Source: JAVEVH01 sp964430365
Lineage (GTDB): Bacteria > Patescibacteriota > Dojkabacteria > SC72
NCBI GenBank assembly: GCA_964430365.1
Contig: CAYSEU010000029.1
Location: 1-9,122 of the forward strand
Length of the DNA stretch: 9,122 nucleotides
Direction of reading: 5' to 3'
Shown here: positions 1-6,253 of the stretch, piece after piece
Numbering within the stretch: position 1 is the first letter of the stretch
Layout: each line of letters begins with the position of its first letter
Translations under genes and position numbers: made by a program
The notes under the pieces: generated by a model
Told to the model about the DNA's origin: nothing
The model's input: the letters and a program-made list of their open reading frames with translations, nothing else
The model's database searches: none

Positions 1-467
1 CCTAACACTTCACATATCAATATCCTATTTATTACTTGATTCTCAACAATATGAAGATATATTTTCATAAAGAGAAAATCTGAATTAAGAAGTTTTAACA
101 TATCCTTTTTTAAATGAATATCATTTGTAAAAAGATTAGGAAATTCAATCCCAAGATATTGAGTCCCAGGTATTGGTATTTGAAATCTTACATACCTACT
201 ATAAAATATTCTTTTTAAATCGTTCCTATGCTTTACAACCCCATTTACAGAAATTCCTTCCTTTACTGCAACACCAAAAAGTAAGAAATATGGAGAAACA
301 ATTGCTCGTGGCACAGAGCATTTACATCCAAACAATGCACAACTCTTTTCAAGTATCCTTGCCTGCTGTCTGTAAAGATCCTGCCTTCCCACAGAGAGGT
401 GTCCTCTCCTTTCAGTATAATCAAGAAGATCTTCATTAATAGTAGCTTTAGATGTAATTTGTATCAT
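1..467 (-). CDS. FtsK/SpoIIIE-like DNA translocase, N-terminal part (cut by window edge)
   Basis: The minus strand is open from ATG at 467 to the window edge (155 codons plus 2 bases). Residues about 30-111 match the beta domain that precedes the motor in FtsK/SpoIIIE translocases: a QARILEKSCALFG segment like the family's 'ILEETLxxFG', then VRFQIPIPG (93-101) and YLGIEFPN (104-111), equivalent to the conserved 'apIPGk..vGIEvPN'. Residues about 134-155 align with the strand just before the Walker A loop, which would lie outside the window. FtsK proteins use ATP hydrolysis to move DNA at the division septum. Unlike housekeeping FtsK there is no N-terminal membrane domain, because an in-frame stop lies 10 codons upstream of the ATG. 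It could be a soluble paralogue or a plasmid/phage-type translocase. No Shine-Dalgarno sequence or clear -10 box was seen. The family call comes from remembered consensus. Confidence 0.62.
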   Translation of the reverse strand, partial: MIQITSKATINEDLLDYTERRGHLSVGRQDLYRQQARILEKSCALFGCKCSVPRAIVSPYFLLFGVAVKEGISVNGVVKHRNDLKRIFYSRYVRFQIPIPGTQYLGIEFPNLFTNDIHLKKDMLKLLNSDFLFMKIYLHIVENQVINRILICEVL

Positions 468-490
468 TACTTTATTGTTGTATGTTTTTC

Positions 491-530
491 GGGTTTAAAT
501 ATTTAAGAGGGTCTCCTAATTAAACCCTCT
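491..530 (-). promoter_or_regulatory. Two mutually exclusive hairpins between the acidic gene and the ftsK-like gene
   Basis: Two inverted repeats share one arm. AGAGGGT at 506-512 pairs with ACCCTCT at 524-530 (7 bp, 11-base loop). GGGTTTAA at 491-498 pairs with TTAAACCC at 520-527 (8 bp, 21-base loop). The shared arm includes the stop codon of the 520-825 gene. On the minus-strand transcript only one can form at a time. Neither is followed by a convincing U tract, so the region may be a weak terminator, an attenuator-like spacer or a chance structure. Confidence 0.3.
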
Positions 531-825
531 CTGTCTTATATACACTCTTTAAATCAATATCATCCCCGATATCCCCTTTAACATTCCCATCCTCTACTAC
601 CCCCTTTAACATATCTTTACCATCATCTTGATCTGTTTGAAATCTATAATCCTTATCAGAAGTCTCATCTACTTCATCACTACCTAAACTATCTATTATC
701 CTCACTATTCTGTATATCTTCTCTTCATCTTTTTTACTTAATTCATAGAAATGTTTAACATTAAACTCTACCTCAAACTTCTTTATCTCCACACCATCCT
801 TACTTCTTCCAAGAGTATATTCCAT
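520..825 (-). CDS. Small acidic protein of unknown function
   Basis: This is a 101-residue soluble protein that I do not recognise. Residues 1-50 form a compact segment rich in charged and aromatic residues (EFNVKHFYEL, KIYRIVRIIDSL). Residues 51-90 are rich in Asp, Glu and Gly and probably disordered. There is no signal peptide, membrane segment or cysteine. Support for a real gene is the promoter directly in front: TTGAGA (855-860), a 17-base spacer, TATGAT (832-837), then only 6 bases to the ATG. The mRNA would then be leaderless. It lies 52 bases upstream of the ftsK-like gene on the same strand, so the two may be co-transcribed; nothing else links their functions. Confidence 0.6.
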   Translation of the reverse strand: MEYTLGRSKDGVEIKKFEVEFNVKHFYELSKKDEEKIYRIVRIIDSLGSDEVDETSDKDYRFQTDQDDGKDMLKGVVEDGNVKGDIGDDIDLKSVYKTERV

Positions 826-831
826 ACCAAT

Positions 832-860
832 ATCATATTTAATATTTAAAAATATCTCAA
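832..860 (-). promoter_or_regulatory. Promoter of the small acidic gene (leaderless type)
   Basis: Read on the minus strand, TTGAGA (855-860, 5/6 to TTGACA) and TATGAT (832-837, 5/6 to TATAAT) are separated by exactly 17 bases. The ATG at 825 begins 6 bases after the -10 box, so transcription would start at or within a base or two of the start codon. This is the best two-box promoter in the window. Confidence 0.55.
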
Positions 861-881
861 CTATGGGTTACCCCTTTAATA

Positions 882-908
882 TTGCTAAAAATAAGGAAGG
901 AATATAAT
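882..908 (+). promoter_or_regulatory. Candidate promoter of the membrane-protein operon
   Basis: A perfect TATAAT lies at 903-908, 8 bases before the ATG at 917. TTGCTA at 882-887 (4/6) is a weak -35 with a short 15-base spacer. A purine-rich AAGGAAGGAA (893-902) would serve as a Shine-Dalgarno sequence for another ATG at 909, but that frame stops after 13 codons. If TATAAT is the -10 box, the transcript starts around 915 and the 917 gene is leaderless. Confidence 0.42.
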
Positions 909-916
909 ATGGAGGA

Positions 917-1489
917 ATGGGAGAAACAAGAAAAAGAATCTTTCGCGTAATTGCATTAATATCCCTCATCTTTGTATTAATATCTCTCGTATTTTTAAAT
1001 ATAACTGGAGTAGGAAGTGTCCTATATAGCAAAGTAGACTCTGTTGATACAGATACTACTGTAGAGGATGGTTTAAAGTTAGAAATATGGGAATTAGAAA
1101 GAGAGAAACAGTTCTTAACAAGATACTGTGAGAATATGAAAGTATTGCCAGATGAAGACTCCCAAACAGTAAAGATAGAGATAGAGTATTACACTGGTAA
1201 AATACCAATAGAAACAGTCTTAAATATATATCCCTCATACACACAAATATATGAAGTAGGTACATTTAAAGAGTATCAAAGTACCAATTTAACAAATACA
1301 CAACAGATGAGAGTGTATAGGATAGAGATGATTGAAGACCCTAATACATACCTAGAATATGTAAGTAATAGGAGTACTCCATATCTATACATAATTAAAG
1401 ATATTAATAGCTCTCTTTATCTAATAGACCCCATTATTAATAACCTAAGAATTCCAATAGATAGTACATATTACTTAGAAAGAATATAG
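917..1489 (+). CDS. Membrane-anchored protein of unknown function, first gene of a pair
   Basis: This 190-residue protein has a short basic N-terminus (residues 1-10, GETRKRIFR) followed by one hydrophobic segment (about 11-33). That predicts a single-pass signal anchor with the C-terminal part outside the cytoplasm. Residues about 48-72 are Glu/Leu/Lys-rich and could be a short helix or coiled coil ending at Cys71. The rest alternates hydrophobic and polar residues rich in Tyr, Ile, Thr and Asn, typical of an extracellular beta-rich domain. I recognise no family. The stop TAG is followed immediately by the ATG of the next gene, so translation is probably coupled and the proteins probably act together. 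In-frame TAA at 905-907 rules out a longer start. The next protein has the same plan (anchor, charged helix with one Cys, beta-rich ectodomain). Confidence 0.8.
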   Translation: MGETRKRIFRVIALISLIFVLISLVFLNITGVGSVLYSKVDSVDTDTTVEDGLKLEIWELEREKQFLTRYCENMKVLPDEDSQTVKIEIEYYTGKIPIETVLNIYPSYTQIYEVGTFKEYQSTNLTNTQQMRVYRIEMIEDPNTYLEYVSNRSTPYLYIIKDINSSLYLIDPIINNLRIPIDSTYYLERI

Positions 1490-3247
1490 ATGGATCAAAT
1501 AACTACAGAAATTAAAAAAGAAAAGAAGAAATTTCAAATAAGTGATAAGAAGATATTCTTAATCTTAGGAATTTTAATAGGAATAAATATATTAATAATG
1601 CTATTCCTTTTAATGACAGACCTTTCTCTTAGGAGTGATTTCACTTCCTCAAATGAAGAATCTAATGTATTAGAAGAAAAGAAGAATCAATTACTTACTG
1701 AAGTAGAAGGTCTTAGAGAAGCAAACCTTTGTGAAGATGACGAAGAAGAAGTACAAGGAGAAGCTATAGATGTAGCAGTTGATTTCTATACAGAGTATAA
1801 AACCCCTATAAATATTTCTAAGATATGTTCCGATTGTATAATAAGGGAGGCAGGTATAGTATCAGATTCCTCTGTTACCAGTTTAGAAGGTTTTAAATAT
1901 TTAGTTGTTACAAAAGAAATAGAAAATGAATTTACTGGGGAGATGTTTACAGATATTGCCAGACTACTAACAAATAGTACCTATACAGAAATATATCTCT
2001 TCGATTACGAATTTGAGAGCTTTGTTAACAAAGATTTAGAATACAATATTAAATACAAACCTACACTAGAAAATAGTGTAAACCCACAAGGTACAGAAAT
2101 GAACAAAGTATTTAAAACAGATGATGAATTTTACTTTATTCCTAGATATTCAATTAACAAGACAGTAGAGGAAGCTCCTGAGATTAAGATAGAACCATTT
2201 GATTCAATCCAAGATTCCATAATATATGTAGATACAGAGGATCCAAATAAATTTTACATTATAAACAATGAGCTCTTCTTAGTAAGATTAAACTATCAAC
2301 CTTCTATCTCAGCATCTTTAGAATATGATGAAGCATTTCCAATTACTTGGGAGGGTAATATAGATAATAAATATAGTTTTGACTTTGGATATGACGGATG
2401 TAGTTTAGATCCAGGATTAAGGACATCTGACGTATCAAAGGAAGATCTTAGGATTACAGGGTATAGGGATGGAACAGAGGAACCAATATATGAGTACAAA
2501 GATATAAATCATACAGATATTAAGAAAATTTATGACCAAGATTACTTACCAATGGCAGATTACTATGAAGAGGAGAAAGGTGAGAAAGTACTCACCTATG
2601 AAGAGTTTGTAGCAGAGCATCCAATACTCTTCTGGGAAGATTCTAGAGGAGTAATGATTGAATTCTACAATACTACATTTGTACTAATAGGAGGCTGTGC
2701 TAAACCAATCGTATATCTATACCCACAACAACAAACAGAGGTCTCTGTAAAGGTACTACCTACAACAGGTTACCTTACTTTCACATATCCTAAATATGAT
2801 GATATATGGAATGTTACTGCAAATAGTAATGGTGTATTAACAGACTCTAAGGGAGATACATATGAATATCTATGGTGGGAATCTAAAAGTGAATCACTGC
2901 CTCAAAAAACAGATGGCTTTGTAGTAAGTCCTAATAGTTTAGATACATTCTTTGATCTTACATTAGGTAAAGCAGGCTTTATTCAAAAAGAGATAGATGA
3001 TTTTAAAGAGTATTGGGTACCTACTATGAACAGTGAATATACTCCTTACTTTAGAATATCTTTCTTACAGAATGAAGAGGTAGATAGTATTGCTAAGCTA
3101 TTAATAACCCCTACTCCTAATACAGAGTTAAGAATCTTTATGATCTATGAAAGATTAGATACCTATACTCCAATAGACACTCAAGATATTAAAAATACTC
3201 CTAGAAAAGGTTTCGTAGTAACTGAATGGGGTGGTACTAGAAGATAA
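1490..3247 (+). CDS. Membrane-anchored protein with C-terminal KPIVYLYP...EWGG domain
   Basis: This 585-residue protein has a lysine-rich cytoplasmic N-terminus (about 1-20) and one membrane segment (about 21-43, KIFLILGILIGINILIMLF). A charged helical stretch follows (about 55-90, with Cys81), then a long ectodomain. Cys113/Cys116 form a CSDC pair, and single cysteines lie at 304 and 403. The C-terminal unit, about 400-585, starts GGCAKPIVYLYPQQQTEV and ends in GFVVTEWGG. From memory it resembles a conserved module of unknown function found in surface or exported proteins of Gram-positive bacteria and candidate phyla, with markers KPxxYLYP, a TYPKY segment, YxYLWWE and a terminal F-x-V-x-EWGG. 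I know of no assigned activity. The start abuts the stop of the preceding gene without a gap, and no strong Shine-Dalgarno sequence is visible, which fits translational coupling. It is probably an adhesin-like or envelope protein. Confidence 0.85.
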   Translation: MDQITTEIKKEKKKFQISDKKIFLILGILIGINILIMLFLLMTDLSLRSDFTSSNEESNVLEEKKNQLLTEVEGLREANLCEDDEEEVQGEAIDVAVDFYTEYKTPINISKICSDCIIREAGIVSDSSVTSLEGFKYLVVTKEIENEFTGEMFTDIARLLTNSTYTEIYLFDYEFESFVNKDLEYNIKYKPTLENSVNPQGTEMNKVFKTDDEFYFIPRYSINKTVEEAPEIKIEPFDSIQDSIIYVDTEDPNKFYIINNELFLVRLNYQPSISASLEYDEAFPITWEGNIDNKYSFDFGYDGCSLDPGLRTSDVSKEDLRITGYRDGTEEPIYEYKDINHTDIKKIYDQDYLPMADYYEEEKGEKVLTYEEFVAEHPILFWEDSRGVMIEFYNTTFVLIGGCAKPIVYLYPQQQTEVSVKVLPTTGYLTFTYPKYDDIWNVTANSNGVLTDSKGDTYEYLWWESKSESLPQKTDGFVVSPNSLDTFFDLTLGKAGFIQKEIDDFKEYWVPTMNSEYTPYFRISFLQNEEVDSIAKLLITPTPNTELRIFMIYERLDTYTPIDTQDIKNTPRKGFVVTEWGGTRR

Positions 3248-3302
3248 AGATTAAATATATTTACTTCACTAATCCTATATTCTATAATCTCTTAATAACG
3301 AT

Positions 3303-3344
3303 GGGAGGACTATCAAAGAGTTTTGTCTCGCGAAAATGCCTCCC
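3303..3344. terminator. Weak inverted repeat between convergent genes
   Basis: GGGAGG (3303-3308) and CCTCCC (3339-3344) are perfect complements around a 30-base loop. On the plus strand the right arm runs into a pyrimidine-rich stretch (CTTCTTTTCTTAATTTCT). It could end the membrane-protein operon, whose stop is at 3247. The long loop makes it a poor intrinsic terminator, and it lies across the 3' end of the convergent NYN gene. Confidence 0.22.
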
Positions 3345-3840
3345 CTTCTTTTCTTAATTTCTCCCTTAGCAAATTTATATCTGTAATATACATATTGTAC
3401 TCTTTTAATAATGAAGAATATCTTTTGTTAGGAGTTAGTATCCTCAATAGCTTACTATTAGTTTCTAGATGCTTTATAAGGGTATAGAAATCTCCATCTC
3501 CACTAACAATTACTGCTTTACAAAATTTCTCATACTCTAGCAACACCTTTATTGCTAACTCAATATCTACATTCCCTTTTACCCTGTTCCTTCCATCCTT
3601 TCTATATCTAACTGTGGGTTTGAAAACCAATTCATAACCAACACTTCCTAAGAAATTGTAAAAGCTCTGATTCTCTCTCAAATATCCTAAAAATATAAAT
3701 ATTCGCTTTACTCTATATTTGTCTTTTAAAAACACCTTAAATTTCTTTAAATCAATTTCCCATCCTTGACTTCGAACCCCCATCAAGAGATTTTGTCCAT
3801 CTATGAATGCATAGTTTACCCCTTTATGAGTTTTAATCAT
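3313..3840 (-). CDS. NYN-domain (LabA/DUF88-like) putative ribonuclease
   Basis: This 175-residue protein has the NYN fold, a PIN-like nuclease domain. YAFIDGQNL (10-18) gives the first acidic residue Asp14 and the conserved Asn17. KGNVDIELAIKVL (88-100) gives Asp92. AVIVSGDGDFYTLIKHL (109-125) gives Asp115 and Asp117. Together these residues form the metal-binding site of NYN nucleases, which are generally linked to RNA processing or decay. The length suits a single-domain cytoplasmic enzyme; the basic C-terminal tail (about 156-175) could contact nucleic acid. It ends in tandem stops TGA-TAG. It lies downstream of the glycosidase gene on the same strand, but a TACAAT box at 3849-3854, 8 bases before the ATG, suggests its own leaderless transcript. 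The substrate is unknown. Confidence 0.85.
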   Translation of the reverse strand: MIKTHKGVNYAFIDGQNLLMGVRSQGWEIDLKKFKVFLKDKYRVKRIFIFLGYLRENQSFYNFLGSVGYELVFKPTVRYRKDGRNRVKGNVDIELAIKVLLEYEKFCKAVIVSGDGDFYTLIKHLETNSKLLRILTPNKRYSSLLKEYNMYITDINLLREKLRKEGEAFSRDKTL

Positions 3841-3848
3841 AAAGAGAT

Positions 3849-3854
3849 ATTGTA
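3849..3854 (-). promoter_or_regulatory. -10 box of the NYN gene (leaderless type)
   Basis: TACAAT on the minus strand (5/6 to TATAAT) is separated by 8 bases from the ATG at 3840. No good -35 box lies at 16-18 bases. The region carries no Shine-Dalgarno sequence, so initiation at or very near the start codon is the simplest reading. Confidence 0.38.
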
Positions 3855-3880
3855 CTCACCAAAGATTAAAAAGTATTGAA

Positions 3881-4849
3881 TTATTTCTCCAATATAGATG
3901 CAATTATCCTCTTATGTTCATCTTCTAAAGTATCATTAAAAATCCTTAAAGCTAACTCCTCTGTTCCCCATAATCTAAGAAATTTGTATGGATATTCAGA
4001 AGGAAAATACTCATTACATTTCTCTAATAGATATTCATAATCAGAGTATGAGTTACCTGGTGTTTTCTGTTTACCCCAAGGCTCAAACTGTCCCTCAGAT
4101 ATCTCTAAACCAAAACCCATCTCTTTTTGATACCTATGTAATTTCTTAATACTCATTGATAAAAGAGAGAAAGAAGTAAGAGGATCTTTTGTTGGTATAT
4201 TAGGAAGTTTAAAATAGTAGTTAAACCCTAATACAAGAGATTGTGGAGTATATATCTCTTTCTCAGAAATATCTTTAAAAAGCTCTACTACACTCTTTAG
4301 ATTTTTTCTTCCCGCACTATTAAACATTACCCTGTTATTAGGGAAATGACTTTTAAGTATCTCTGTTAAACCTAAGAGATATCCCTTAGACATTGTAATT
4401 CTCAATCTCCCGAATTTAAAGAAAGCTTCATTCTCTAATTGAAACATTACATCATCCAACCTATTACCATACTTCTGCTTAAGAAGAGTTAATAGCTTAT
4501 CTAAGTATTCATATGAGTATTTAGCTATATCGGAATTAGGAGTAACTATACTCCCCTTTACCTCAATATCTTTTGGAATATGATTCTCTGGCCATCTAAA
4601 GACTTTAATAGGGCCTACATTTAAACATACTTTACAGTTATTTTTAAAAAGATATTTTAGATATTTATCATAGTAATCTAAACATATCTCTTTATCCTTC
4701 TGTACTACATTCCATCTTAAACCTAATCTAATATAATCTATACCCAAATCCTTATCTATTATCTTTAACAAATCAATAGGGGTATCACTCCCTATATATT
4801 TAGCATACTCAGGAGAAAAAGATGTACCTAATACCATATTATTTAACAT
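3881..4849 (-). CDS. Clan GH-A-like glycoside hydrolase (TIM barrel), cytoplasmic
   Basis: The protein has about 322 residues from the ATG at 4849; a TTG two codons earlier (4855) is a less likely start. Numbering from the ATG, it shows the clan GH-A pattern: DYIRLGLRW on strand 2, CLNVGP on strand 3, FQLENEAF with the Asn-Glu pair N140/E141 as putative acid/base on strand 4, GFNYYF on strand 6, LEISEGQ with E252 as putative nucleophile on strand 7, and LRLWG with its Trp on strand 8. Clan GH-A enzymes are retaining glycosidases. I cannot assign a GH family or substrate. No signal peptide is present, so the enzyme would act inside the cell, unusual for a polysaccharide degrader. The TTG at 4855 lies inside a perfect TATAAT (4855-4860), so the transcript would begin about at the ATG; this decided my start choice. 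The NYN gene follows downstream. Confidence 0.75.
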   Translation of the reverse strand: MLNNMVLGTSFSPEYAKYIGSDTPIDLLKIIDKDLGIDYIRLGLRWNVVQKDKEICLDYYDKYLKYLFKNNCKVCLNVGPIKVFRWPENHIPKDIEVKGSIVTPNSDIAKYSYEYLDKLLTLLKQKYGNRLDDVMFQLENEAFFKFGRLRITMSKGYLLGLTEILKSHFPNNRVMFNSAGRKNLKSVVELFKDISEKEIYTPQSLVLGFNYYFKLPNIPTKDPLTSFSLLSMSIKKLHRYQKEMGFGLEISEGQFEPWGKQKTPGNSYSDYEYLLEKCNEYFPSEYPYKFLRLWGTEELALRIFNDTLEDEHKRIIASILEK

Positions 4850-4854
4850 ACCCA

Positions 4855-4860
4855 ATTATA
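4855..4860 (-). promoter_or_regulatory. -10 box of the glycosidase gene (leaderless type)
   Basis: A perfect TATAAT on the minus strand ends 5 bases before the ATG at 4849. No Shine-Dalgarno sequence and no clear -35 element were found. The alternative TTG start at 4855 would overlap this box and would not be in the transcript. Confidence 0.45.
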
Positions 4861-4904
4861 CACTTCATTCTTTTTTAATAATATTAGGTACTTTTACATA
4901 TCTA

Positions 4905-4913
4905 TGATATACT
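4905..4913 (+). promoter_or_regulatory. Candidate extended -10 promoter of the helicase gene
   Basis: TGATATACT is an extended -10 element (TG-n-TATACT). Initiation near 4920 would give a leader of about 113 bases containing the hairpin at 4976-5014. A second candidate, TAAAAT at 5010-5015, would give a leader of about 10 bases without it. The near-identical TGATATAAT precedes two other genes in this window. Confidence 0.35.
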
Positions 4914-4975
4914 CATACCTGTTTGATTAGATTTAAACGAAATAATCGCCTCATATCCATATTAGGTTAAACATT

Positions 4976-5014
4976 TTTTATTTTCGGTTACCTCTATTAA
5001 AACTGAAAATAAAA
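4976..5014 (+). promoter_or_regulatory. AU-rich 14-bp hairpin in the helicase leader
   Basis: TTTTATTTTCGGTT (4976-4989) pairs with AACTGAAAATAAAA (5001-5014) over 14 consecutive positions in RNA, one of them a G-U wobble (4986/5004), with an 11-base loop. It ends 18 bases before the helicase ATG. There is no U tract after it on either strand, so it is not a standard terminator. A structured leader controlled by temperature or by the helicase itself is one reading; this is inference. Confidence 0.45.
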
Positions 5015-5032
5015 TTAAAAAAGTACCTAATC

Positions 5033-6253
5033 ATGGAAAATAATTCCAGATATAAATACGCACGTAACACCCGTTACGGCAAAAGAAGACCATCATACAG
5101 TAGCTCCTCATACAGAAGTAATAGAAGAGGTGGTGGATACAATAGAAGAGGAAGTAGTATTAATGTAAGTCAATTAATAGCAAAGGCTGTATATGAAGAT
5201 TTACCAAGTATATATGTATTAGATCATTCTCTTTTAGAGTTTGATTTAAGTAAGGAATTAAAAAGAAATATTGAATACAAGAAATATACTAGCCCTACTA
5301 AAATACAGTATGAAGCTATACCTCATATATTAAACGGTAGAGATATATTAGGAATGGCTAGTACAGGCTCTGGTAAAACAGCAGCATTCTTAATACCAAT
5401 GATTAACAAAGGGGTATTGGATAGGAAGCAGAGGTTCTTAATAATAGTGCCTACTAGAGAATTAGCTATGCAAATACAAGATGAGTTCGTACAGTTAGCT
5501 AGAAATACAGGACTGCGCTCAGTACTGATTATGGGTGGTAACAGTATGAGAACACAAATTGGGATATTGAGAAGAGATCCAGAGTTTGTTATCGCTACAC
5601 CGGGAAGATTGAAGGATTTAACAGAAAGAAAAGCCATCAACCTATTAAAAATAAATAATGTCGTTTTAGACGAAGTGGATAGGATGCTTGATATGGGTTT
5701 CATAGATGATATACGCTTTTTAACTTCCCAGTTAAGTGATAATAAACAATCTCTGTTTTTCTCTGCCACTATGAATAAGAAAAGTGAGAATATAGCTAAT
5801 AGCTTACTTAAAAAACCAATAAGAATAGAAGTAGAGAAACAGGAGCCAGGTAAGAATGTAGATCAGGATGTAATTAGATTAAAGAATGGAGAGAACAAGT
5901 TTAATGTACTCTGTGAATATGTAAATAAAGATGAATTTAAAAAAGTATTAATATTTACACGAACTAAAAGAGAAGCAGATAACCTCTCTCACAAACTATT
6001 AGATAAAGGTATTAAGGTAAATGCACTACACGGTGATAAAAGACAAACACAAAGAACAAGAATAATAGAGGCTTTTAAGAAAGATTACCTTAATATCCTA
6101 ATAGCTACAGATGTAGCATCTAGGGGATTGGATATTAATAATATTACACATGTAATTAATTACGATATACCTGAAAATTACGATGACTATATACATAGAA
6201 TAGGTAGAACAGGTAGAGCAGGTAAGAAAGGATACGCACTTACATTTGTTTAA
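5033..6253 (+). CDS. DEAD-box ATP-dependent RNA helicase with Arg/Gly/Ser-rich N-terminal tail
   Basis: This 406-residue protein unwinds or remodels RNA using ATP, typically in ribosome assembly, RNA decay or cold adaptation. All core motifs are visible: Q motif (F70, P88-T89, Q92), motif I ASTGSGKT (109-116), Ia PTRELA (140-145), GG (168-169), Ib TPGR (189-192), II DEVD (213-216, Val replacing the usual Ala), III SAT (244-246), IV LIFTR (306-310), V ATDVASRGLD (358-367), and VI HRIGRTGRAG (388-397). The first 42 residues are a basic, disordered Tyr/Arg/Gly/Ser tail; in most bacterial relatives such RGG-like tails are C-terminal. The protein stops at ALTFV, only a few residues beyond motif VI, so the last helix of the second RecA domain seems shortened. 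The 3' end overlaps the convergent gene by 14 bases. No Shine-Dalgarno sequence precedes the ATG. Confidence 0.97.
   Translation: MENNSRYKYARNTRYGKRRPSYSSSSYRSNRRGGGYNRRGSSINVSQLIAKAVYEDLPSIYVLDHSLLEFDLSKELKRNIEYKKYTSPTKIQYEAIPHILNGRDILGMASTGSGKTAAFLIPMINKGVLDRKQRFLIIVPTRELAMQIQDEFVQLARNTGLRSVLIMGGNSMRTQIGILRRDPEFVIATPGRLKDLTERKAINLLKINNVVLDEVDRMLDMGFIDDIRFLTSQLSDNKQSLFFSATMNKKSENIANSLLKKPIRIEVEKQEPGKNVDQDVIRLKNGENKFNVLCEYVNKDEFKKVLIFTRTKREADNLSHKLLDKGIKVNALHGDKRQTQRTRIIEAFKKDYLNILIATDVASRGLDINNITHVINYDIPENYDDYIHRIGRTGRAGKKGYALTFV

Larger units (their letters stand above)
4883..5031. repeat. 13-bp perfect inverted repeat bracketing the glycosidase/helicase intergenic region
   Basis: ATTAGGTACTTTT at 4883-4895 reappears as its exact reverse complement at 5019-5031, ending one base before the helicase ATG. 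A third partial copy (ATATTAGGT, 4959-4967) repeats the first nine bases seen at 4881-4889 in direct orientation. The arms could be regulator binding sites for both divergent genes, or the pairing arms of a long RNA hairpin if transcription began upstream of 4883. No target-site duplication flanks the arms, so a small transposon is not supported. Confidence 0.5.

Noticed and set aside
173..439. Plus-strand open frame of 88 codons
   Set aside because: It lies opposite the ftsK-like frame, which shows recognisable conserved motifs; the plus-strand translation resembles no protein.
751..761. ATGTTTAAC-like words resembling toxin-antitoxin operator halves here and at 4966-4974
   Set aside because: Only single half-sites with a differing central base, expected often in AT-rich DNA; the copy at 751-761 is inside a coding region.
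1056..1265. Minus-strand open frame of 69 codons
   Set aside because: Lies wholly inside the 190-residue membrane-protein gene on the other strand; Leu/Ser-rich as expected of an antisense shadow.
2296..2499. Minus-strand open frame of 67 codons
   Set aside because: Antisense shadow inside the 585-residue gene, with no promoter or recognisable motif.
4883..5031. Small transposable element (MITE) bounded by the 13-bp inverted repeats
   Set aside because: No target-site duplication flanks the arms, and the right arm touches a start codon; regulatory explanations fit better.
5323..5769. Minus-strand open frame of 148 codons
   Set aside because: Antisense to the helicase core; its Ser/Leu/Ile-rich translation mirrors conserved helicase codons and has no family features.
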